A stretch of 64,000 bases of DNA from 2-12-FULL-35-23 sp965196985 (GTDB lineage: Bacteria; Pseudomonadota; Gammaproteobacteria; UBA12402): NCBI GenBank assembly GCA_965196985.1, contig CBDALO010000260.1, forward strand, positions 1-64,000. Direction: 5' to 3'. This document shows, piece by piece, positions 44,421-52,671 of this stretch. The first letter of the stretch is position 1. Every line of letters begins with the position of its first letter. Both the position numbers and the translations under genes were made by a program. Under the pieces are notes generated by a model. It did not search any database. It had not been told where the DNA came from and saw nothing but the letters and a program-made list of their open reading frames with translations.

Positions 44421-45952
44421 GCTAGTGCGCCATCCTTTCTGTAAATTCCATTGACTTGCTGAAAATAAGCAGGCGACTCAGTCAGATTAGAAATTCCTTT
44501 TAAGGTAAACTTAACCAAAAAAGAGGAATGACAATGAGCTGCTATAAAAATGAGAACTTAATCGAAGAAGCCATACATGTTTTAGCGATGGAGGGGTTTG
44601 AAGCTTTACCTAAGCTTGTCTCCAGGTTGATGAATGAGGCTATGTTAATAGAAAGGGAGCGCCATTTAAATGCCAGTCCTTATGAGCGAACTGGCGATAG
44701 AAACGGATATGCGAACGGCTTTAAACCAAGGTTAATTAACACAGGTCAAGGTCAGCTTGAGCTACAGATACCGCAGGTTAGAGACTCCAATGAAGCCTTC
44801 TATCCATCAGTCTTAGAGCGAGGTGTACGCTCTGATAGAGCACTTAAGCTGGCTGTCGCTGAAATGTATGTGCATGGGGTTTCCACGCGCAAAGTTGAAA
44901 AGGTGCTAAAGCAACTCTGTGGAACAGATATTTCAAGCACAGAGGTAAGCCGTTGCGCTAAATTGTTGGATGAAGATTTAAAGAAATGGCGAAATAAGCC
45001 GTTAGGAAAGATAAAATATCTTTGGCTAGATGCACGTTATGAGAAGGTGCGCACTAGCGGCACAGTACAAGACTGTGCGGTATTGATAGCCTATGGCTTT
45101 GATGAATCAACCGGCAAGAGAACAGTGCTAGGTGTTTCTGTTGCGTTATCAGAGGCTGAGGTACATTGGCGTGATTTTCTTCAGCAGTTGGTTGAGCGAG
45201 GTATACATGGTATTGAGTTGATTACTAGCGACGCTCATACTGGCCTAAAAGCCGCTAGAAGAGCTGTGTTCCCCAGTGTTCCTTGGCAACGCTGCCAATT
45301 TCATTTGCAGCAAAATGCTCAGGCTCACATACCAAAGCGCTCAATGAAGGAACCAGTAGCTGAGGAGATTACAGCTATATTTAATGCCTCAAACATTCAT
45401 GAGTCGGAAAGACTATTGGCTATGGCGGTAGATAAATATCAGCAAACAGCACCAGAGCTTTCTTCTTGGTTGGAAGTGAATATACCGGAGGGCTTAGTAG
45501 TGATGAACTTTGACAGGCCGCATCAAAAAAGATTAAGAACCAGTAACATAGCTGAGCGCGTAAACAGAGAGGTAAAAAGAAGGACGCATACAGTTGGAAT
45601 TTTCCCTAATACTGAATCGTGCCTAAGGCTCGTATCAGCTGTTTTAGTGGAAATTGATGACCAGTGGAGCGGATCACCTAGATACTTAAGTTGAAGTGAA
45701 TAATAAGGCTTCATAGGGTTTTAGGATAGATCATTCTTGTTCTTATTAACGAGATATAATTGCTATTACCTAAAAGTTAATAATTTATTTTGAGAGGAGA
45801 AAAATTTGAGGTATAAATAATTTTTTAGATTGATTAGCATAATTAATTTAAGATATTATGCGATGAGACAGGTACAATAGAGTGCCATTTAGAATTTTAA
45901 AGGTTTTTCTAAGTACTGAAGTTGGTTTTTACAGACAAAATAACGCTCTATC
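44421..45952 (+). mobile_element. IS256-family insertion sequence, copy 3
   Basis: The element is 1532 bp with an 8-bp duplication CCTCATCG at 44413-44420 and 45953-45960, the expected length for IS256. This copy defines the true ends of the family here. Confidence 0.92.
44528..45694 (+). CDS. IS256-family (mutator-type) transposase
   Basis: The product has 388 residues with the same sequence as copy 1 throughout its core (LDARYEKVR, TSDAHTGLKAARRAVF, SNIAERVNREVKRR). The frame is intact. Confidence 0.93.
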   Translation: MTMSCYKNENLIEEAIHVLAMEGFEALPKLVSRLMNEAMLIERERHLNASPYERTGDRNGYANGFKPRLINTGQGQLELQIPQVRDSNEAFYPSVLERGVRSDRALKLAVAEMYVHGVSTRKVEKVLKQLCGTDISSTEVSRCAKLLDEDLKKWRNKPLGKIKYLWLDARYEKVRTSGTVQDCAVLIAYGFDESTGKRTVLGVSVALSEAEVHWRDFLQQLVERGIHGIELITSDAHTGLKAARRAVFPSVPWQRCQFHLQQNAQAHIPKRSMKEPVAEEITAIFNASNIHESERLLAMAVDKYQQTAPELSSWLEVNIPEGLVVMNFDRPHQKRLRTSNIAERVNREVKRRTHTVGIFPNTESCLRLVSAVLVEIDDQWSGSPRYLS

Positions 45953-46555
45953 CCTCATCGTATTAAATCAATTCGAGTTATGTTGGAGAATGCCAAACAC
46001 TTAGCTTTATCATTTATGATGACAATTGATAATAAATTTCAGGTAATTGCTGAATCTAATAATATCTCTGTAAATACTTTGTGGAAAATAGCTGAATTAC
46101 AAAGGTGTAAGGAAGGGTCAATGAAATATGCTGTTCGTGCGTTACCCTTACAAGATGAATTGGGTGATGATTTCTATGACATAGAAGAACTTGTGACTCG
46201 AGTGCTAGAGGGCACGGAACGCACAAGCTCTATGGCAGAAAACCTGCATAGTCGTATATCTCCCTACTTATTTGTACGTAAGCAAGTAGGGAATGGATTT
46301 CTTAATTTACTACGCTTCTTTTTAAATCATGAGAAAATCGAGCGTAGCGAAAAAAGCTTTCGTCATCAGAAAACTCCAGCACATATTTTAACTGGTCAGG
46401 AGCATCCACACTGGGTAGAAATGCTGGGCTTCAAACGTTTTCAACGAGCAGCATAACGCAATCTAATTTTTAAAGAGCAGTAGTTATTATGCTTTAATTG
46501 GGTAGGTATTTCTATGCGCCCTGATACCTAAAATACACCGTAATTGAACCAAGCC

Positions 46556-46984
46556 AAAAAAAGCTAGAACTGCCTTACGATCACGCTTCTCTGACAGCAT
46601 AAAATCAACGGTGTTACCGTACTTATCAACTGCACGATAAAGATAAACTTGCTTGCCATTGACCTTAATATAAGTCTCATCCATCTTCCAACTATCAGCA
46701 AGCTTGCGCTTGCTTTTACGAAACTCTTGCTCAAGCTGGGGCGTATAGCGAACCACCCATTTTTGTACTGTAGAGTGATCAACGCTAACACCACGTTCCT
46801 CCATGAGCTCTTCAATATTCGTCGGTAACTTAATGGGTACGCAAGCTTCCAGCGTACTGCTGTTAAAATAATCTCTTTGGGGAAATGTCTTCCTTTAAAA
46901 CTAATCGCCATAATAACTCCATTATTATTCAATGCTAAATTTGGTCGGTATTATATCAAATAACCATTAATTTGCGACAGAACC
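46556..46984 (-). mobile_element. IS6-family fragment, 5' half
   Basis: The terminal repeat at 46984 and the first ~110 codons of the transposase remain on the minus strand. The frame is shifted near 46822 (aatattcgtcgg versus aatatttcgg), splitting it between two frames. The 3' half is missing. Confidence 0.85.
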
Positions 46985-47094
46985 GTAAAAACTGAGTCGT
47001 ATAACCAGTAGTATTTTCATCGCAATGGTCATTTATTATTTAAATCCTGTTGCTGGCGAGCCTCAAACCCGTGATAATTTGTGGTTATCACGGG
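46985..47094 (+). repeat. 110-bp inverted repeat, left arm
   Basis: This stretch matches the reverse complement of 55544-55653 at 108 of 110 positions by my reading. It ends with the hairpin CCCGTGATAA/TTATCACGGG. On the left it meets the IS6 fragment end exactly. Confidence 0.88.
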
Positions 47095-47230
47095 TATTTA
47101 CCGCTACTTTAAGGCAATGCCATCGGTATATTCTGTAGTAGCCTGAATAATAACTAAATAATCTGTTAATTTTTATCCTTTATTATATTCGAATATCTAC
47201 TTTAGAAAATAATTTTATATATTAAACCAC

Positions 47231-49523
47231 ATGCCTAGTTATCACTTAAGAAGTTCGCGCAACGATGAAGCAATAAGCACATTACGCAAGCAAATATTAT
47301 TACAACAGATTACTGATGAACAGATAGTTAGCCACTTTCAAAATAATGCACTTGAAGCAAGTTTGTTTTTACAAGAAAGCGTGTATGTTTTTGTGCACAG
47401 GATGAAAAAAACTCCCAGTCTTGATCAAACCCTCATCATACTAATAAATAACAAACATTTCCTAGTGAAGGAGAAGGACACACCACATTTATGGCTTGAT
47501 GAAAAAGAAAGGTGGACTTTTTTAACCTCTCTCGCAAAATATGGTAACGGTCAAATCATTAACATTGCATTGCAAAAATTAGACACCGCCTTTGGCGGCA
47601 AGAACACTGACGGCTTTCGCGCGTTTCTGACTCAACCGAATAAAGATCAGTTCTCCCCCTTGAATACTGCTTCGAAAGAAGGTCACCTCAAGGTGGTGAA
47701 AGACTTAATCGCGGCGGCCGACACCGCCTTTGGCGGCAAGAACACTGACGGCTTTCGCGCGTTTCTGACTCAACCGAATAAAGATCAGTTCTCCCCCTTG
47801 AATTCTGCTGCTTGTGCGGGTCACCTCGAGGTGGTGAAAGACTTAATCGCGGCGGCCGACACCGCCTTTGGCGGCAAGAACACTGACGGCTTTCGCGCGT
47901 TTCTGACTCAACCGAATAAAGATCAGTTCTCCCCCTTTAATTCTGCTGCTTGTGCGGGTCACCTCGAGGTGGTGAAAGACTTAATCGCGGCGGCCGACAC
48001 CGCCTTTGGCGGCAAGAACACTGACGGCTTTCGCGCGTTTCTGACTCAACCGAATAAAGATCAGTTCTCCCCCTTGAATTCTGCTGCTTGTGCGGGTCAC
48101 CTCGAGGTGGTGAAAGACTTAATCGCGGCGGCCGACACCGCCTTTGGCGGCAAGAACACTGACGGCTTTCGCGCGTTTCTGACTCATAAAGATAAAGATC
48201 AGTTCTCCCCCTTGAATACTGCTTCGAAAGAAGGTCACCTCGAGGTGGTGAAAGACTTAATCGCGGCGGCCGACACCGCCTTTGGCGGCAAGAACACTGA
48301 CGGCTTTCGCGCGTTTCTGACTCATAAAGATAAAGATCAGTTCTCCCCCTTGAATTCTGCTGCTTGTGCGGGTCACCTCGAGGTGGTGAAAGACTTAATC
48401 GCGGCGGCCGACACCGCCTTTGGCGGCAAGAACACTGACGGCTTTCGCGCGTTTCTGACTCAACCGAATAAAGATCAGTTCTCCCCCTTGAATACTGCTT
48501 CGAAAGAAGGTCACCTCGAGGTGGTGAAAGACTTAATCGCGGCGGCCGACACCGCCTTTGGCGGCAAGAACACTGACGGCTTTCGCGCGTTTCTGACTCA
48601 ACCGAATAAAGATCAGTTCTCCCCCTTGAATACTGCTTCGAAAGAAGGTCACCTCAAGGTGGTGAAAGACTTAATCGCGGCGGCCGACACCGCCTTTGGC
48701 GGCAAGAACACTGACGGCTTTCGCGCGTTTCTGACTCAACCGAATAAAGATCAGTTCTCCCCCTTGAATACTGCTTCGAAAGAAGGTCACCTCAAGGTGG
48801 TGAAAGACTTAATCGCGGCGGCCGACACCGCCTTTGGCGGCAAGAACACTGACGGCTTTCGCGCGTTTCTGACTCATAAAGATAAAGATCAGTTCTCCCC
48901 CGAATACTGCTTCGAAAGAAGGTCACCTCGAGGTGGTGAAAGACTTAATCGCGGCGGCCGACACCGCCTTTGGCGGCAAGAACACTGACGGCTTTCGCGC
49001 GTTTCTGACTCAACCGAATAAAGATCAGTTCTCCCCCTTGAATACTGCTTCGAAAGAAGGTCACCTCGAGGTGGTGAAAGACTTAATCGCGGCGGCCGAC
49101 ACCGCCTTTGGCGGCAAGGACAGCTCTCAATTTAATGCTTTTTTAGAACAAATAAATAATCATGGCTTTACTCCATTAAATGCTGCAGCAAATTCAGCTA
49201 AGCAAAGAAGAAATACTACTACTTTGTTTTCTAGTATTTGCACCATTCTTTTATCGAAAGGCGCAGATCCAGATAAAAAAAATAAACGTGGTTTTTCTGC
49301 ACGACAAAACTGGCGAGCCTTTTCATGGCCTGATCAATCTAGGCAACCATTGATAAACAATCAATACACCAATCCTAATAACAGAGTGTTAAAATTAAAT
49401 AGTGGCGCCCACCAATCAAACAACAGCTCAACTTTTTTCAAGCGTGGTCATACAAACACTAACTATGGAAATAGATGCTCAACAGGTAGGCAAAACTATG
49501 TGCGATACACAAAAAATAGTTAA
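47231..49523 (+). pseudogene. Ankyrin-repeat protein, 11 near-identical repeats, one frameshift
   Basis: An N-terminal domain of about 117 residues (MPSYHLRSSRNDEAISTLRK) is followed by eleven 46-residue units starting DTAFGGKNTDGFRAFLTQPN and ending with the ankyrin core SPLNTASKEGHLEVVKDLI. In unit 10 two bases are missing (cccccgaat for cccccttgaat near 48900). The frame continues in the third phase from about 48905 through unit 11, a degenerate unit (FNAFLEQINNHGFTPLNAAA), and a basic, Asn-rich tail. Ankyrin proteins of intracellular bacteria often act as secreted effectors; that role is inferred. Units contain either TQPNKD or THKDKD and either NTASKEG or NSAACAG. Confidence 0.82.
47582..49097 (+). 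repeat. Eleven tandem 138-bp repeats in the ankyrin gene
   Basis: Units are nearly identical in DNA and noticeably richer in GC (gcggcggccgacaccgcc) than their flanks. Variation is limited to two short cassettes, which are shuffled between units. This suggests repeated gene conversion or unequal crossing-over. Confidence 0.92.
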
Positions 49524-49525
49524 GA

Positions 49526-49546
49526 CCCTATAAGGTTCCTTATGGG
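49526..49546 (+). terminator. Candidate terminator of the ankyrin gene
   Basis: ccctataag and cttatggg pair around gttc just after the stop at 49523, followed by a pyrimidine-rich stretch. It is similar in sequence to the stem after TALE-like gene 2. Confidence 0.5.
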
Positions 49547-49579
49547 GGCTTTCACTTTTCGATCAATTTTTCCTTGAGC

Positions 49580-49675
49580 AGATTTAGCTCAATTTAAATT
49601 TTGGTTGTGTGTTAGGCTGCCAGTGATTGGCAGATGCCGCTTTTAGTACTCACTTAGTTTAGATGAGTGTGTTAA
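49580..49675 (-). pseudogene. Relic 3' end of a second copy of the 894-residue gene
   Basis: tcaatttaaattttggttg, tgtgttaggctgcc, atgccgctttta and cacttagtttagatgagtg recur here and in the 3' part of the gene at 52672-55356, with two internal deletions here. The minus-strand frame would end KFKLS. It is the left flank of IS1634 copy 3. Confidence 0.65.
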
Positions 49676-49836
49676 CCCAAGTTTGGCCATTTCACCCTGA
49701 AAATCAAAAATTTCATCACTATTTTTAACTCAACCCATTGATTTTACTTGCCTAGAAACGTGAATTCTCGAATGTAGTGACACATAATGGCAATAAGGGG
49801 TTGCATGGGCTGGTGAAGTGATGAGAGTATTGAGTT

Positions 49837-51660
49837 ATGTATATTCGAACCTCTACACAAAAGAGTCCTCGGACAGGTAAGTCTTACGCAACCTACCGAC
49901 TTGTTGATACTCATCGCACTGCTGACGGCAAAGTACGTCAAAGACTGATTTTAAATCTTGGTGCGAATTTTTCAGTAAAGAAGGACAGTTGGAAATTGCT
50001 TGCTGACCGTATTGAGGAAATTTTAACGGGTCAAGGCACGTTAATTTCAATACCAGCACATCTCGAAAAACAGGCGCAAATGTATGTAAAACGCATTCGC
50101 TCTAGGTTTGCTGATGACAATGAGACAAGTATCGCTGTTAATTCAGTAAGCGCGGTAGAACCTGACTTTAAAACAGTGGATGTTAACTCCATTGAGAGCG
50201 CGGACATACGACACGTTGGAGCTGAGGCGTTGGGCTTACATGCTGCCAGGCAATTACAACTTGAGGAATTGTTCAGGGCTTTGGGCTTTAATCAAAAACA
50301 ATGTCACCTGATGCTTGCTACCATCATTGGGCGGCTAGTTGCCCCAGGAAGTGATTTAAGTACGCACTATTATTTAAGCAATCAAAGTGCGTTAGATGAA
50401 TTACTGGGTACTGATTTCTCAGAACTATCACTCAAGAAATTCTATAAGACTGCTGATGAGTTACTCAAACATAAGCAAATGATTGAAGATCAATTATTCG
50501 AACGTGAGAAAAATCTCTTTAGTTTAAATCAGGTGATCACTCTCTACGATATAACCAATACCTACTTTGAGGGTAGAGCATTACAGAATGATCACGCACA
50601 GCATGGTCGATCAAAGGAGAAGCGGTCTGATTGTCCGCTTGTTTCTCTAGGACTCGTGCTGGATGGCTCAGGGTTCCCGCAACGCAGTGAATTTTTCAAA
50701 GGGAATGTTAGCGAGCCTAAAACATTATCCGAAATGCTAACTGAGCTTCATGCACAGCCAGAGGCAACAATTATCTTAGATGCTGGTTTTGCAACTGAAG
50801 AAAATATTTCATGGCTTACTGAAAAAGGTTTCCATTATATTGTAGTGAGCCGTAGAGCATTGCCTGTTGTCGATGAAAACATTGATAAAGTGCTAGTAAA
50901 AGAATCAGTAAATAATACGGTTACAGCGCAATTAATTAAAGATACTGAAGCAAATGAAGTCTTACTGTACTGCCATTCTCAGGCTAAGGAAGAAAAAAGC
51001 TTAAATATGATTAGTAAGGCTGAGACTCGTTTCGAAGAGGAATTAATTAAGTTAGCTAATGGGCTCACTAAAAAAACTGGAATGAAAGCAATTGAGAAAG
51101 TAACCTTGCGTTTAGGTCGAATAAAGGAGCGCCATAAACGTGTTTCAGGTCGATACACTATCACGCTTGATTCAGAGGCTGATAAGGTTACGCAAATCAG
51201 TTGGAGTAAAGTTAACTCTGAGAATCTGGGTGCATATTGTTTGCGTAGTAACAGAATGGATTTAGATGAAAAAACAATTTGGAGAATTTATACAACTCTA
51301 ACTGACGTTGAATCGGCATTCAGATCATTAAAATCAGAGTTAGGCCTGCGTCCTATCTACCATCAAAAGCAAGAGCGAGTTGATGCCCATCTGTTTATTA
51401 GTATTCTTGCTTATCACTTACTACACACTATTCGCCATCAACTTAAATTGCAGAGCATTGATAGTAGCTGGCAAACTATACGGCAGATTTTTAGCACTCA
51501 GGTTCGTATCACGACTACGATGCGGCTTGAAAATAATAAACTACTTTCTGTTAGAAGAACCTCAAAGGCAACTCCAGAGCAAGTTGTGATCTATAAATCG
51601 TTAGGCATGAATTCACAACCTGGGCACACTGAAAAAACAATAGACCTTCTGCGTAACTAA
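49837..51660 (+). CDS. IS1634-family transposase, C-terminus altered by IS5
   Basis: The product has 607 residues, matching copy 2 up to HTEKTI; the last residues DLLRN come from IS5. Only the final Cys and stop were displaced, so the enzyme may still work. Confidence 0.88.
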   Translation: MYIRTSTQKSPRTGKSYATYRLVDTHRTADGKVRQRLILNLGANFSVKKDSWKLLADRIEEILTGQGTLISIPAHLEKQAQMYVKRIRSRFADDNETSIAVNSVSAVEPDFKTVDVNSIESADIRHVGAEALGLHAARQLQLEELFRALGFNQKQCHLMLATIIGRLVAPGSDLSTHYYLSNQSALDELLGTDFSELSLKKFYKTADELLKHKQMIEDQLFEREKNLFSLNQVITLYDITNTYFEGRALQNDHAQHGRSKEKRSDCPLVSLGLVLDGSGFPQRSEFFKGNVSEPKTLSEMLTELHAQPEATIILDAGFATEENISWLTEKGFHYIVVSRRALPVVDENIDKVLVKESVNNTVTAQLIKDTEANEVLLYCHSQAKEEKSLNMISKAETRFEEELIKLANGLTKKTGMKAIEKVTLRLGRIKERHKRVSGRYTITLDSEADKVTQISWSKVNSENLGAYCLRSNRMDLDEKTIWRIYTTLTDVESAFRSLKSELGLRPIYHQKQERVDAHLFISILAYHLLHTIRHQLKLQSIDSSWQTIRQIFSTQVRITTTMRLENNKLLSVRRTSKATPEQVVIYKSLGMNSQPGHTEKTIDLLRN

Positions 51661-52601
51661 GGGCAGTTCTAGAAACTAGCTAAAATTTGCTTATAATTGC
51701 CTGATTAATAATCATTCATGGAAAGGCATATGCTATTAAGCTATCAGCAACTCAGTAACCGCCCGCGTATTTTTAAAAAGTTAACTGGTTTGACCCTTGA
51801 TGATTTTGAAACGATACACCAACAAGTGAAGTCATCACTTGATGATGAGTTTAGTAAGCTGGGAAGGCGCCCGAAACTCACCACGCACCATGATCGCCTT
51901 TTGCTTCTCATGATGTACTATCGCACTTATGTAACACATGAATTCTTAGGTTACTTTGTTGGTTTGGATGACAGTAATGTCTGCCGCTTATTTAAACGCT
52001 TAGAACCCTTAGTGGCCAAGCATATTCATATTAAAAAAGACAGAACCCTAACAGAAGATGCGGTTTGCGCTATATTAATGGATGTAACGGAGCAGCCTAT
52101 TCAGCGCCCCAAAAAGAAGAAGCCACGTAAAGATTATTATTCTGGTAAAAAGAAAAGACATACTCAAAAGGTGGAGATAGCAATGAGTACATCCGGAAAA
52201 ATAATCAACGTCTCTCAAACAATGCCTGGGAGGGTTCATGATATTAAGATCCGACAACGTGGCAGCCCACTGCCACCAGCAGAAAAATATGCTGATCTAG
52301 GATACCAAGGAATTCAACATACTGACCCCTTGGTTAACTTACCTCATAAAAAGCCCAAAGGCGGCAAATTAACTACTCAACAAAAAGAGGATAACCGTAA
52401 TCACAGCAAGATCCGTATTAGGGTTGAACATCAATTCTCAAAATTTAAAAAATTCCGCATTCTTGGGGAGGTGTATAGGAATTTTCGCAGAAAACACAAT
52501 ATGAGATTTAATATTATTGCTGGGATTCTCAATCTTCAAGCCGGATTCTAAAACTACAAACGAGCATAAGCTCGCCCAGTATTTAGTTTCGCAGAAGGTC
52601 T
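51642..52601 (+). mobile_element. IS5-family (ISL2-like) insertion sequence, copy 2
   Basis: The element is 960 bp with a 3-bp AAT duplication at 51639-51641 and 52602-52604. It is inserted in the last codons of IS1634. Confidence 0.92.
51718..52551 (+). CDS. IS5-family DDE transposase
   Basis: The product has 277 residues, matching copy 1 except KIRIRV for KTRIRV. Catalytic landmarks are intact. Confidence 0.9.
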   Translation: MERHMLLSYQQLSNRPRIFKKLTGLTLDDFETIHQQVKSSLDDEFSKLGRRPKLTTHHDRLLLLMMYYRTYVTHEFLGYFVGLDDSNVCRLFKRLEPLVAKHIHIKKDRTLTEDAVCAILMDVTEQPIQRPKKKKPRKDYYSGKKKRHTQKVEIAMSTSGKIINVSQTMPGRVHDIKIRQRGSPLPPAEKYADLGYQGIQHTDPLVNLPHKKPKGGKLTTQQKEDNRNHSKIRIRVEHQFSKFKKFRILGEVYRNFRRKHNMRFNIIAGILNLQAGF

Positions 52602-52671
52602 AATTTGTTAAGTTGTAGTGACCCTAAACGTTTTTTTAAAATGTAAGTCATTGATTTGGATAGGTTTAATT

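Larger units (their letters stand above)
43432..46456 (+). pseudogene. DDE-type transposase of unassigned family, split by IS256
   Basis: The part before IS256 starts MSTTNSAAKLMNADDRKELA with an HTH (KLAEQNDVSRKFVHKQKNKL), then KLVANDEKFHLN (Asp) and EAVYGDDGSGLYAGHKL (Asp). After removal of IS256 and one CCTCATCG duplication it continues HPHRIKSIRVMLENAKHLAL and ends with TSSMAENLHSRISPYLFVRK (likely Glu), LLRFFLNHEKI and EHPHWVEMLGFKRFQRAA. The full protein would be about 500 residues. The D, D, E order and the C-terminal HPHW...F.RF.RA pattern look like a transposase, but I cannot name the family. Confidence 0.6.
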
